Positions 45,201-61,759 of a DNA stretch of 64,000 nt are shown here, one piece after another. Made by a program: the position numbers and the translations under genes. Each line of letters starts with the position of its first letter. Within the stretch, counting starts at the first letter, position 1. The notes under the pieces were generated by a model. The model did not search any database and was not told the origin of the DNA. It worked only from the letters and a program-made list of their open reading frames with translations. Source of the DNA: Glandiceps talaboti (taxonomy: Eukaryota > Hemichordata > Enteropneusta > Spengelidae); contig NC_135566.1 in the NCBI RefSeq assembly GCF_964340395.1, positions 1,282,501-1,346,500 on the forward strand. Reading direction: 5' to 3'.

Positions 45201-46306
45201 AATACTATCAATTCTTGCACTATAAATGGCCTTGATGCATGATGCATGGGTTGAAACTTAGCCATTCAAAGTACTTCAAATGACAAATTAGTGTTACATG
45301 TATATAGCATTTTGTTTTGTAAATGAACGACTTCTTTCTTTCCAAGTCTTCTGTTAAAAGTGTGCAGCAAGCCTTCGAATGCCATTAATGTCACCCGTGT
45401 CTTTTATCTGCACATTACACCACAGATAAAGTCTTTGGTTTTAGGTTTGACTAATAACTAATTGATTCTCTTTCTCACCAACTGTGTACTTTGAAAACCT
45501 ATTAAATTCTTGTATCATATCACACACAAATAATTGGGAAATGTAATTTTCAGATCACGTTTGACCTTGTTATGTTACATGCACAACCCATAACACCAAA
45601 GTAAAGCATTTTCCACGATCATTTATAGCATCCATGTCAAGTGTAAAAGTATACTGTTTCATTTGCTAAATGACCACATTAGAAAGGCCACATGCTAGGC
45701 TTGTAAATAAACCAGTATACTTTTACACTTGATATGAATGATATAAACAAGTGTAGCACATACAAAAAGTGCTTTACTTCAGTGTTACTCATTGTATTAG
45801 CAAATGAAACAGTATACTTTTACGCTTGATATGAATGCTATAAACAAGTGTAGCACATACAGAAAGTGCTTTACTTCAGTGTTACTCATTGTATTAGCAA
45901 ATAAAACAGTATACTTTTACACTTGATATGAATGCTATAAACAGTGTAGCACATACATAAAGTGCTTTACTTCAGTGTTACTTATTGTATTTTCAACTTT
46001 GTTATGTGTAGATATAGCTGTAGAAAGAGAGATAGAGGGTGATGTATTTCTAGCTGATATGGGACAAGGCATGTTCTTCAGACCAGGAACATTTGATGGT
46101 GTTATTAGGTAAGAATAGCACAAACAGTTGACATATGTATAACTACATATGCTATGTATTAAAGGGACAACACAGACTAGGGATTATAATGGTGTGACAA
46201 GAACTTGGCAGGTAGAGATATTCAAATAACACACTTAAGACAATAGAATATCTGCAAGTCACCCAGAAATAAATTTCATCCCATTTTGTTACCCCTTTTG
46301 ACTCAA

Positions 46307-46354
<48 letters not shown>

Positions 46355-49300
46355 CGATTAGTGTAAGAAAAGAAAGATTGAAATTTGAAATGTGAGTGAT
46401 GTGATTGTGTGTTTGTGTTGATATAGGACTATGAGAGAAGCCCATGCTGTGTGAGTGTTGATGTGATGTACTTGATGCATGCAGGAGTGCTTGTGGTATT
46501 ATCTTGGCAGCAGAAAACACTGCAAGCATGAGTGCAAATACCCCTGAGTACCAACACTAACACTCATGCAGTATGGGGGTTCTGTTATTACACATGTTTA
46601 TCTGAAACAGCAAATTTGTGTTTAAATGGCAATATAACATATTATCACATATTTTAATGTTAATACCTTTCTCCCAACAGTATATCAGCATTACAATGGC
46701 TATGCAATGCAGATAAAAAGACACACAATCCACCAAAAAGGTTATACAAGTTTTTTAGTTCATTGTACAGTGCTATGGTAAGATACTTTCAGTTGCTAAT
46801 ATTATCTCTCTCTCTTCCAAGAAGTACAGTCTGCCATCTATTATATAATATACTAAATATTACATTAGTTTCTCAAGTTCAACAATGCTCTCTATTTTGT
46901 GGATCATGAAATAAAAGACCATACTACTATGTATATTCAATCATGAAATCAGATGTGGTTACTTGTATCTATATGTAGCACAGTGTCAAAACACAGGTTT
47001 CCAAATGCCTTGTACAAAATCACATATCAATATCATTTTCAATTGACTGATTGTAATTTGTGACAAACATTCATAACCCAAATTTTCAAGTATACAAAAA
47101 AGTCCCATGATGCAATGGTAAATGAGCAGTGAATCTTGTCATGGTTCATAAATGCATAATTAAGATAGCAGACTGTCTGTCTATCCATGTGTCTGGTCAG
47201 CCATCATTTCACTGTTCTCTCCATATACATATACATGTATTAGTCTGTGTTTGTGGCTGTGTGCCTTACCATCTTTCCAGTTGTTCATCTTATTTTATAT
47301 TGACAACCCCCAGTCAGAAAACAGACCATTTGACAAAAACTGTCGACCTAAACAGGAGAAACGTTACTTGTAAGTAATAAGAACCCATGTCATGGTACAA
47401 GGAATTATTATTACCATGTTTTAATGAATGATTATTTTATATTCATCAAGGTAAAAGTCGATATTTTGTTTACATATAATTGTGTTACAGAGGAGAGGCA
47501 GTAGAGCTGTGTTTCAGTTTTATCCAGAGAACTCCAGTCAAGTAGAGTTGATAACTACACAGGCTATGAAGGCAGGATTTACAGGTGGTATGGTAGTAGA
47601 CTATCCAAACAGTACCAAAGCTAAAAAGTGAGTTACAGTGTGTCCTTGATTAAAGCATATCACAAGGGCTTCTCTCTAATATGTTTATATGTATTAAAGA
47701 CTGTTCAATGTTTACCAAATTACTATTTCTTACTTCCTCTAGTGTTAATAGGGTCCTCAAATCAATGTAAATCACAAAACTAATCTTCCGGAACTAAAGT
47801 AAAACTCTAAAGATCTGTTGTTGTGATGTGTTTGTTACTATGTTTTGAAATATAAATGATAGATAAAAAGTCAAATGTTTCATTTTAATCTTATACATTT
47901 TGTACTTTCATTCCACAATGTTTTGAATCCAATCTACATGTTAAAACAGAACATTGCATATCAATTGAACCATATGGTTTTCCCCGTCATCATTACTGGT
48001 GTTGTGAAACCTGATACAAAATCCCTTTTAATAAATCACATTTTAACTTAATGTTTGATCAAGTTCAACATTCCAAATTAATAATCTGTCAATCATTTTT
48101 ATCAATTTCTATCAATAATCGATTACTTAAATCAACTTTGGATATTGCCATATTGTTGAATTTCAACATATGATTGAAAAGAAATGATATCACATCATCT
48201 TGAATTGTTCAGCTCAACTTGAAGTTTAACTATTTGTTAAAACCTGGAGCTTTTCATTTGAAATTGAAAGTGAATACTGACATTTGTAATTAGTTTTATG
48301 ATATTTGATTTCAGAATGTTTCTTACTTTGTTTACTGGTGGATCAGCAAATCAACAATTACCAAAGGTATGTTTATTTATTATTTATATACTCCTAAGAT
48401 TAGAGGGTATTATAGTTCATCAAAGAACTTTTACCCATTTGAAATGTAAACATGGCAGCATATGTTTTATTTAAACTTTACTGAGATGACCACTGTCATT
48501 TAGTAACTCACTGGTATAGACAGATATACCTAATACATTAATGATCCAAATCCATATGTAACTATTTTAGAAGAATGTTTGTGTAAAGTGCTAAAGTAGT
48601 CAGTGAGTGTACAAGTCCATATTTACAGTTGTAAAGTTGTGTCTGTTATAGCAATACAACAATAACCATTGTAAGATATATATCAGGTGGAGTAATTCAA
48701 ATGTTTTCTAGTTTAACAGCACAGAACTTTATTGATGAAAGTGGTAGCATTGTCAGTATGTACTCAGTAACTGTGATTTCAAAGAAGCCAAACAGTATTG
48801 CAGTTTTGGAATACTAAAGTTTTGGATTAATATCATCTTATGATTGGAGACATGGAGATTAAATAGAACCCTTCTTTTGTTCCAGATGGACTTCTTCTGA
48901 AGCTCTGCAAGAAAATTGTTTTCACATCTGAATTTTAATCCTAGTCATAAGACTTTAACAAAACTGGTCTCGTCATTTAATAGAATTTAATCTTTTAAGA
49001 TAAACTACTTTTTGTAAAAAGAGCTGTATGACTACAATCCTAATGACAGTGTAATTTAAGACTTTCTTGTAAAAACAAATGTTCATTTTTACAGGGCTTG
49101 GGAACAGAAAGTAGGGGTTTGCAAACACAGGTGGCATACAGTGGCACAAGAGAGTTAGGAAAGAGAAAAAGAAAACCACTCAAGAAATCTAGAGATTGGA
49201 TTCTAGAGAAAAAAGAAAGGAGGCGACGACAAGGAAGGTATGTTGATATTGGTTATAAAAACTTTGCCAGTATAGTGTAGACTGTTTTAAAATGAATGCA

Positions 49301-49752
49301 ACAACTCACATGCAAGATAAGGATGTTAAAATACAGGCTTTGTTTATAAAATGAGTTCTTTAGAACAAAACTGTTATTTCATTGGAAGCTTTGACTAATG
49401 TTTTCAGATTGCCTAACTATTGAGGATGTAGTTTATAGGATACCATGGCGATCAAATACAATTATCAGATGCCAAATACATGTATTTATTGCCTAAAGTG
49501 GATATGTAGGTATGTGTTAGTGGTTTTTTTGTTTGTTTTGGGGTGGTTTTTTTTTTTTTTTTTGGTATTAACATTTTTATTGGTTTCCTTACAAAGATAA
49601 AGATACACATCTTTATCACAAATGGAAATTTCACAGAAACTTTTCTTCCTAAAGTTATGTGTTAGTGTTAATGATTTCTTTTGTTTGTATTTCCCAGGGA
49701 AGTAAGAGGAGACTCTAAATATACCGGAAGAAAAAGATCTGGAAAATTTTAG
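42202..49752 (+). CDS. BUD23: BUD23 (WBSCR22) 18S rRNA m7G methyltransferase, 10 exons
   Basis: Exons 42202-42246, 42341-42378, 44450-44545, 44997-45079, 46012-46108, 46681-46777, 47491-47627, 48315-48366, 49095-49237 and 49698-49752 join to 280 residues (human 281). It starts [15 protein letters not shown]. The SAM-binding motif I is VLDIGCGSGLSG at about 56-67, followed by [37 protein letters not shown] and the family segment [15 protein letters not shown]. The C-terminus is the basic BUD23 signature, [19 protein letters not shown] to [10 protein letters not shown]. The enzyme makes N7-methylguanosine in 18S rRNA with TRMT112 and is needed for small-subunit maturation. Intron sequences are heavily loaded with repeats, some copying splice sites. 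Polyadenylation signal AATAAA at 49811. Confidence 0.96.
43183..43794 (+). mobile_element. MITE-like element, family A copy 2, interrupted
   Basis: Starts GGGAACTTGTAATCC and ends near GGTTTACAAGTGAC, matching 9343-9574 along both halves (for example GACTATGGGATTATCTGTGG and TTTCCCATGATGCAA). It is split by the foldback element at 43250-43615. Located in BUD23 intron 2. Confidence 0.85.
43250..43615. mobile_element. long-armed foldback (Mutator-like MITE) nested in family A
   Basis: 366 bp; the two halves are inverted copies of about 175 bp each, from TAGACTCTCTTACAG to GTGAGAGAGTCTA, meeting at an AT-rich centre near 43433. An exact 9-bp duplication GTAATACCT flanks it (43241-43249 and 43616-43624). 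Arm length and 9-bp duplication fit non-autonomous Mutator-like elements. Confidence 0.88.
44084..44155. mobile_element. minimal family D element
   Basis: 72 bp with inverted ends GACTGTAAGATAC and GTATCTTGCAGAC; interior matches 19419-19767 (GTGCTGACTGATAG, GCACAAATG). Confidence 0.65.
44303..44449 (+). repeat. 49-bp tandem triplication including the BUD23 exon 3 acceptor
   Basis: Three copies of a unit ending TGTTTCTGTGTTCCACAG (GTGTTCCACA at 44341, 44390 and 44439). The last copy is the acceptor actually needed for the exon at 44450; the middle copy also ends in CAG; the first ends in CAA. Confidence 0.95.
45072..45265 (+). repeat. 99-bp tandem duplication including the BUD23 exon 4 donor
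   Basis: ATGTTAGGTAAGTAATAATT occurs at 45073 and 45172 with about 90 bp of following sequence repeated. Use of the second donor would run into a stop just after the first junction. Confidence 0.95.
45590..45994. repeat. 97-bp tandem repeat plus one inverted copy
   Basis: Three direct copies begin with CAGTATACTTTTACACTTGA at 45713, 45810 and 45907; a fourth, inverted copy lies at about 45595-45675. All within BUD23 intron 4, ending just before the exon at 46012. Confidence 0.9.
46307..46355. repeat. (GATT)n microsatellite
   Basis: About eleven GATT units in a BUD23 intron. Confidence 0.97.
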
Positions 49753-49810
49753 TTCGACTTTCACCCTTTTATTGTAATTTTGTAAATATTTACAACATTT
49801 TATTGCCACA

Positions 49811-49816
49811 AATAAA
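49811..49816 (+). terminator. BUD23 polyadenylation signal
   Basis: AATAAA about 60 bp after the stop codon. Confidence 0.75.
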
Positions 49817-50014
49817 ACTTATAAAATAATATGAATTGTTTCATTATGAGTGTTTATTGAGATGATTCTGAATATCAACAATATTCTATATATAAAAAAA
49901 TATGAAAACAGGATAATCTTAAACCTGCACTAGCTGTAATTGCAGTATTATGTTTTTTGATCAAATAACCAACAAAATATTCACTGAAATCCTCCAATAC
50001 TAATAATTATAGAC

Positions 50015-50132
50015 AGTGTACATGTCCATTTTATCTATAAGTAGTATAGTAATATTGGAAATCATTGGTGCACTGGTGTTTGAGTGCAGATCCAGTGTAC
50101 ATGTCCATTTTATCTATAAGTAGTATAGTAAT
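50015..50132. repeat. direct repeat of about 40 bp, two copies
   Basis: CAGTGTACATGTCCATTTTA and the following TCTATAAGTAGTATAGTAAT occur at about 50015 and 50093, immediately left of the palindrome. Confidence 0.9.
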
Positions 50133-50336
50133 TACTCCTACAGAGCCGAGTTAAAGCTGCACTGGCTGCAACTGGAATGTTTCTTGAAACAATTTTGTAA
50201 GATATAATGACATAATTGTGATACTGTACTGTATAGAGTACAGTATCACAATTATGTCATTATATCTTACAAAATTGTTTCAAGAAACATTCCAGTTGCA
50301 GCCAGTGCAGCTTTAACTCGGCTCTGTAGGAGTAAT
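50131..50336. repeat. 206-bp near-perfect palindrome
   Basis: Left arm starting ATTACTCCTACAGAGCCGAG and right arm ending CTCGGCTCTGTAGGAGTAAT are exact complements for about 100 bases. The centre at 50233/50234 has only one mismatched pair. It lies between the convergent ends of BUD23 and the left Ran gene. Confidence 0.97.
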
Positions 50337-51328
50337 TTGCCAAAACGTAATTTTGTCTCATCTAATGGTTTCATTTGACCTTTCACTAGTAGTCTATTTG
50401 ACAACTCTTCAGATTAATAAAATGAAAGTCTTTCACGAAAATTGATGTTAAAATTATTACCATATCCATTGTGGATTAGTTATCAACCATCTGATGTTAA
50501 TCTGCAGGTATTCATGTCTAATGAAATTCTCAGTACTTTACATACTAAATGATAGCAGGTCTTATCCAATGTCAAAAACTGTGTTATTAAAAAACCCGAA
50601 TTAGATTGAAATACGTCCAAGTACCAGAGTTTATAGTTTATTTAAAACAAACACTTTATCGTGATCTATGAAAATAATACTCATACCTAAAAAGTTTATA
50701 CAAGCCAGTAATATAATGACATTGGAGATTGCAATAACTTATATGTCCCTCTTTCATAAAGCTGTGTACATAGTCCTGATCCATAGATAAAGCCAGTGTC
50801 AGTCCAACTGTACTCAGAAGTAAATACTTGTATAATTTAAAAAGTCCAGATAGGACACCTTAATAAACAATAACATAACGTAACATAACATAACATAACA
50901 TAACTTGTAGTAGATTTTTATGTTCGTAACCCTGGACTTGTCTATTTTCAAATAAAATTCATATTATTAATCCATAATTATTGACAAAATAATTTAGGTT
51001 AAGTTGTCTAAAAGTTGCTCAAAGTAATGAAAATATATATATTAAAAGATAAATACAAAATAAACCTATACACACAGTATGTAAATACATCAATGCTTTC
51101 TATTGCAGTATATTAATGTGGTAATACCACTATATCAAACTACTCAAATATCCTAAATTTTTCAGTAGTTTGAATAATGTTATATCAAGTCTCTTGTAGA
51201 GAAAGTGATCCAGAAATACAATTTCACCAAGGATTCTAAATGAAAGTGAGATATAGAGTCCACTATTCCCTGTGTATCTGAGGATTCTAAATGAAGATGA
51301 GATATACAGTCCATTATTCTCAGTATGT
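50337..51328. other. interval downstream of the left Ran gene
   Basis: Contains a short (ATAAC)n tract at 50870-50905 and, at about 50637, a TTTATT that would be an AATAAA signal for the minus-strand Ran gene. Otherwise nothing recognised. Confidence 0.4.
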
Positions 51329-55653
<4,325 letters not shown>

Positions 55654-56338
55654 AGTTACACACGGGGCACTGCTCACTTCGACGTACTGTCTGTTTCTGA
55701 CTAGAGACTGAACACTGAGGTTGCCTACAAAACTGGTAGGTACTGGATAGTTTGGTTGAAACCAGTTGGACAGGAGCTATTTTGATCTACAATCGTTACA
55801 TAATGTATTGAAATAGACACATACAGTGTGGAAAATTCCTATGAATAAAAAAAACTCAACGAAACGCAACAGAGCCGGGAAACAAAGACCATGTTATTGT
55901 TACCATCAGCCTTACCGTTGATTACACAAACTAAATACATGTATATCATTTCTATAAAATTTAAAAATGAAATTCCATGAACATCTTTGATTCCATGGCT
56001 GTCAACTTTTGAGAGTTCCACAGTACATTTAATAAAATGAGTTCATGTTGGATATACTTTCAATTCATAAATGTACTTTTAACAGTCTGAATGAAAGTTT
56101 GAACCATGCGTTTTATTAAACTTCCTAAATTTCAGCATAAAGCTTGGGCACTCAAGTCTTGATTATAAGGTATAATGATTACTTTGCTAGGGTATAGGTA
56201 TTGCTTGTGGGGGTTGACATTTGACAGTGATGTTGAGATTTTTTCTAATCCTGCCGGGTTAATTAAAACCAAACTAAAATTTTTTGTAGTTGTAAAATTG
56301 TCACAACACATGCCTGGGTTAAATGCATTCAATGTTTA
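55654..56338. promoter_or_regulatory. upstream region of the left Ran gene
   Basis: Sequence 5' of the Ran start codon up to the LINE 3' end. No specific promoter element recognised; promoter location inferred. Confidence 0.3.
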
Positions 56339-56543
56339 TAATAATAATAACGACTTTTATTTCAAAAAAGAAAAAGGGTGACCCTGTTAGGTCCAGCCTA
56401 ATCTTCCCAGGGGCCCTAAAGCAAATGTACACAATACAAACAACAAAAACAAAACAAGGTAACACACATAAAAATTGAAAAACATTAAAAAGTATGAAAC
56501 GTAAAAGAGATAAAATTGTAAGACCACAGACAATGTAAAAGGA

Positions 56544-59412
56544 TTAAAGAGATTCAAATAGGTATGAATTTAAAGATTTTTTGAAACAAGTTAAATTCGT
56601 AATACTGATAAGGTGAGTAGGTAAAATGTTCCAAAGTTTGGAGCTTTCAAAACTAAATGACTGAGTAAAAATACGACAATTTGGAAATGGTAAATACAAA
56701 AGATTGTTGGTGCAGGAACGGGTACCCATTTGGTTACTTGAACTCCTTTTATGAAGGAGGTCAGAGAGGTACATAGGAGCCAGGTTATGTAGACATTTAA
56801 AAATCAGAATGTACTTATTAAATAGAAATCTCTTTTCAAGTGGTAAAATATGAAGTCGTTTAAAAAGGTCAATACTGGAAATCCCTTTGGATTGCATTTC
56901 AATGGTAGAAATATTTAAAATTAGCCGGATTGCACGCTTCTGAAGTTTATATAATTTGTCAATATCACCTTTACTTGCATGAGACCATATGTTGCAACAA
57001 GTATCAAAAAAGGGCTGAATATAACTAAAGTAGAAAAGTTTTTTAGTAGATACATCTAAGTATTTAGCAATGTGACGAAGAGCTGCAAGATTAGAAGATA
57101 CTTTTGCATGCAAATGTTGACAATGTGAAGTCCATGAGAGTGTAGAGTCAATGATAAGTCCGAGTGATTTTTCAACTTCACTGAAAGAAAGAGACGCGTT
57201 GTTATAGAAAACAGAAAAGGAAGTGGGCAAAGAAAGGTTCTTTTTAGGGGGAATTACCATAGCTTTGGATTTATTTGTATTAATGATCATATGGTTTTGA
57301 TTACACCAGGTGTGAACTTTAGACAGATCATCGTTAATAGTTTGATTTACTATGGAAATATCAGGGGAGGAAAATAGAAGAGTAGAGTCGTCAGCATAGG
57401 TATTAGTATGGCAGTGTTCAACTTCTAAATGGAGGTCATTGATATAAAGGAGGAAAAGAAGAGGACCAAGGATAGAACCTTGAGGGACGCCAGACTTAAT
57501 AGATAACATGGAAGAATTGCAATTTTTAAAGGAAACAAACTGTTTTCTGTCCTTAAGATATGAAGTGAACCAATTTATAGCCGAAGAATCAAAGTTGTAG
57601 AGTTTAAGTTTTTGAATAAGCAATGAATGGTTAATAAGATCAAAGGCCTTAGAGAGATCAAGAAAAAATGATACCACTCCAGTTATTGTTATTTATTGCA
57701 GTATAGCACTGATTAACGAAATAAGTGAGAGCAGTCTGACAAGAATGACCCGGACGAAAGCCCGATTGAAACGAATAAAGAAGATTAAACTTGTTGAGAT
57801 AAAGATACAGACTTTGGTGAACGTGGGATTCTAAAAGTTTGGATAAACATGGTAGAATAGAAATGGGTCGAAAATTGGAGCATTTATCAGTAGAATTACT
57901 TTTATGAAAAGGAAGCACCTTAGCAATTTTCCAAGCAGATGGAAAGTGATTATTGATTATGCAGAGGTTAACAATTCTAAAAATGTGTGTAGCAATATAA
58001 GGAGCTGTAGATTTCAAAATCTTAGCGCTTATAAAATCATACCCGGTTGACTTAGAAGTATCCAAATCTAGAAGGAATTTTAAAACCTTCGTTTGCGAGA
58101 TAAGTGGAATTCGGAAGCTGTAATGAATGTCTTTAGAGTCAACAAAATTATTTAACTTAGTGGGATCAAAAGTCTCATGCATAATATCTTTGTTGAGAGC
58201 GTCTGCAATGTCAGTGAAATGTCTGTTGAAAGCTTCGGCAATATCCATAGAAGATGTCAGTTCAGTGCCATCAACATATAGCTTTGAGGGTTTAGACGGA
58301 GAAGACTTGGGATGAAGATCATGAATGGCTTTCCAAATATTGATGTTATGGGATTTGTCGGCAATAAGCTTAGAGTAATAATTTTTCCTGAGGGATGATG
58401 TAAGCATGTTTACGTAGTTCCTTTGTTTCTTGTATTCAACGGTATTATTTGAAGCTTTCAACTTGTCTCTAACGTTGCGTGCATTATGAAGTTCAAGGGT
58501 ATGCCAGGAAGGTAGATTTGCATAACGAACTCGCTTGGATTTGAGTGGAGCATGCTTATTGAAGATACTGGAGAAAGTTGAAATCCAACTATTTAGGGCA
58601 AGTTCAGGGTCGTTTGTAGTTTGCAGAGTTGACCAGTCTGCTGACTTCAGGTCACTAACAAAGTTGTTTACATTGAAGTTACGTAAGCATCTGTAAGTGA
58701 TAATGTTATGGTCCGATTTTCTGGTTGAATGGATTTTTCTAACTGTCATGATGGGGGAATGATCGGAGAGTCCGTGAGATATTGTTCTTGTGTTAGAATA
58801 ATTTATAGGGTTGGTGGTATATATATGGTCAATTAAGGTAGAAGTAGTATCAGTTGTTCTGGTAGGTGTATCAATGAGTTGCTTGAGACAAAAATATTCA
58901 ATAGTAGATGTCCATTTTGCGTTATTAACTAACAAGTTAATATTAAAGTCACCAAGAAGAATCAGCTCGAGGTCAGTTTCATACAACTTATCCATGATAT
59001 CTTGGAAATGATCAATCCATGCGGCACTACTATTAGGTGGTCTGTAAATGTAGCTCAGAATGAAAGGGTGAGTATTTTTAAACGTAATTTTGACTGTAAC
59101 TTGTTCAATGAAAGACGATTCGAGATCAGGCATTCGAGTAAACGAGATATTATCACTCAGATAAACAATGATGCCACCACCGTTTCTGTCTGATCTATCA
59201 CGACGAACCAAATTAAAGCCAGGTAAGTCCATGAAAGTATCAGAAGTATTAGTGTTCAACCAAGTTTCACTAAATCCAATAATTGTATTTGTGAGGGAGG
59301 AAGTCAAGATTTCCCGAATTTCATATATTTTGTTCCTGATTCGATTGATATTCCAATGAATAATCTTCAGACCTTTGGAATGGCTGGTAAACAGGGATGG
59401 CAAATCGCTCAT
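56544..59412 (-). CDS. LINE ORF2: apurinic endonuclease plus reverse transcriptase, one frameshift
   Basis: The endonuclease half (start codon at 59412) carries all expected motifs: IIHWNINRIRNK, GFSETWL, YRPPNSS, LLGDFNINLL and HGLSDHSPIM. The reverse transcriptase follows with SGFRPGHSCQTAL, LDLSKAFD, SGVPQGSILGPLLFLLYIND and the active-site YADD; the C-terminal block ends SSKLWNILPTHL to LNSYLFESL. The single frame is interrupted once, at a six-T run near 57661-57670 (between WSGIIF and LDLSKAFD), where one extra base shifts the frame. Otherwise about 960 codons are open. Encodes target-primed reverse transcription of the element. Confidence 0.9.
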
Positions 59413-59423
59413 AGAAGTGTTAG

Positions 59424-59776
59424 TTAAGACATCTTTTGTAGGTTCGAGAGTTTGATAAAATTTAAGTGACGTATGTGTTTCACGATGTGGGCAGCAAATT
59501 TATTGTAGCCCAGGCTGTTTAGATGTAAACCACTCGCATCAAGGAAAACACACATTTGATCAGGATAAGTAGTGTTATTGTTCATGAAGAGCATTTGAGT
59601 TTGTGACACTGAGAAGTTGCCGAGAAGATTGTTTGCAAGTTGAACTTTGTTGTTGAGATAAGGGTGATCCATTCGAAAGAGTAATCCAGAAATGATGATT
59701 GTAGCGTGTTTATTCAAAGATCTTAACTTCTCAACCAAGGAAGTGTATTTCTCTTTAATTGCTTCAGAAGAGTCAC
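59424..59776 (-). CDS. LINE ORF1, C-terminal part with SGNH/esterase-like motif
   Basis: The open frame from about 59776 to the stop at 59424 includes IIISGLLFR and FLDASGLHLNSLGYNKFA. The DxxxLHLN pattern is the last block of the SGNH hydrolase (esterase) domain that many CR1/L2 elements carry in ORF1. The N-terminal part is missing, so the element is truncated here. The stop lies 11 nt before the ORF2 start codon. Confidence 0.7.
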
Positions 59777-59779
59777 ACT

Positions 59780-60917
59780 ATAATGAAGCAATTTATTACA
59801 TTTTACATTCACCAGTGGTGTCAGAGGACATTGGATACTGTCCCAACCTGCTGTAAATAGCAATCAATTGATATTTGCAAACAGGATCTGACAAGAGTGA
59901 AACATTGTCTGCTTGTTAGCCTCCGCCTAGTCTGTAATGTACGCCGTGACGGGGCGCCCTCACACACCGGCCAACGCCTACATGTGAAAGGAGGCCGCTG
60001 AGGGCGAAACGTCACGACGTATCTTACAGGGGCTTACAGATTGGGCTCGGTTCATCCGGTGCCATTTCTTGGACATTCATTGACCGATTTCTTTCGAACT
60101 TAGTAAATGGATAATGTACTATGACTTACATATGCACGTCAATTTTTTCTGGAGTATGGTGGAATTTGACTCCTTGTGCCCTTGTAAGTGGGTTTGACTT
60201 GTTATTTGAAATAGTAGTAATTAACTTTTGGTTTGAATACTGCACCTATTGGTGTTTTTTTCTGATCATGCATTGAAGACATTGTCAGGATCAACTCAGT
60301 GAAAGTTCTCTCAGCCAGACAGACCTAAATACTAAAAGGATGTACAATAAAGTGCCAATACCAAACTGTCACAGATTGTATTTTATTACATATTTTGGAT
60401 AAACACAAGTCGACTGGTGGTTAAGAATGAACATCACCAAACACTCTCAGCAAAGTAAACCACATCAAATCAATTTATTATGTGAAAGTTATCACCTTTA
60501 ATACCCATTTCAAGGTTCTTCATACAACTCAACAAAGGATACAATGGTATAAACCTACACATAACCAATATTTAATGGTTCATAATTTTTCAAAAACTTA
60601 GGATTATCAAATTCTATTTCTCCATTTTCTTTCTATATACTCTCGTTTCATAAACTCAAAAACTACTCTCTTGCAGTGTCAACAGAAAGTTGAAATGAGG
60701 CAAACACCCATTCATACTCCTCTCTCCCATACTTAAATAAGCAGAAAGTGTTAGTATACAAATGGTTTGAACTACTGAATGTCTCTTTACAAAATGAGAC
60801 TGAAAAATGCTAGGTTCTTGTTCATTTAATTTCAAATTGACATTTACAGTTTTTTTTTTCCTCTTGGGTTTTGGCTGGATGAACCTATTTCTTATGTTTT
60901 TTTAAATCTAATTCCTA
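59780..60917. other. intergenic interval with a GC-rich foldback
   Basis: A GC-rich patch at about 59925-60050 has partly complementary halves (CGTGACGGGGCGCCCTC against GAGGGCGAAACGTCACG), suggesting another small foldback element. The rest is AT-rich with no gene seen. Confidence 0.45.
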
Positions 60918-61283
60918 CTCTCGGTTACCCAGACTCTCGCTGCTGGGGGCTCTGCCTACGAGACCTCCCCAAACGAGGGTCTGGGGAAACAAGATTCCAA
61001 CTCGCCCATGCAGGAAGTAGCTCCTAGAGCAGTACATACTGGGGAATAGTTCATGTCCAATATTTTATGCTCAACAATTTAGGTACTTTTGCGAAAAGTT
61101 ACCACTTTTCAAGTGAGTGATACATCTAAATTACACCAGGCCTAGTAAGCCCATTTTTTATGACGTGGAAGAAGTGTACTGTGTGACTCTTGGGCGGGGT
61201 AGTTGAAACATGGTTTCCCCAGACTCTTGTATGAGTGGTTTCGTAAAAGAGCCCCCAGTGGTGAGACTCTGGGTAACCAAGAC
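60918..61283. mobile_element. MITE-like element, family C copy 2
   Basis: 366 bp with ends CTCTCGGTTACCCAGA and CTGGGTAACCAAGAC; longer inverted match reaches TGGGGGCTC. Flanked by TA. Matches 20742-21117 throughout in the same orientation. Confidence 0.88.
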
Positions 61284-61759
61284 TATCTAATCCCAAGCTA
61301 TATAACCAGTTTGGAGAAAACAATAGAACACTGACTTGAAAGTCTGTCACTACTACTTTTAAACCATAAATAGAAACATGTGGTGAGGGGGCAATAGCAA
61401 ACAGATCATACCAATTTTATCAAAAAAAAGAAACTGCAGACAATCATGAGCATGTTCAAAACTAATACATCAATACAGTAATATGGATCTACATTGTAAC
61501 ATGATTCTCGGACAATTTCAGAAGAAAACAGTACTGCATGTGTTTGCTATTTGTTCATGAATATATGCAAAATAAATGACTAAACAAGTGTGGTGGCATC
61601 TAGGAAGTATGCATGGGAAAACAGTTTGCCATACACATTACTGGTGAGGTGACTTGTTAGGTCTTCTGCTGTGCATGTCAAAAGTTTTTGGGGTGACACA
61701 TCGGTAAACACATTGATAACGATGTAAATGTACTGGCAGGGTAAGTAGGCATCAATAAT

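Larger units (their letters stand above)
56339..59779 (-). mobile_element. CR1/L2-like LINE, nearly complete, 5'-truncated in ORF1
   Basis: About 3.44 kb on the minus strand. It holds the end of ORF1, an 11-nt gap, ORF2 with endonuclease and reverse transcriptase, a short 3' UTR and a (TTA)n-type tail at the left boundary (TAATAATAATAAC on the plus strand). The tail type and protein motifs fit the CR1/L2 branch of LINEs. No clear target duplication was found. Sequence quality suggests a young insertion. Confidence 0.88.

Noticed and set aside
56175-56381. Small open frame left of the LINE
   Set aside because: Runs across the LINE 3' tail and has no protein resemblance.
58127-59359. Plus-strand open frames over the LINE
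   Set aside because: Shadows of the minus-strand endonuclease and reverse transcriptase frame.
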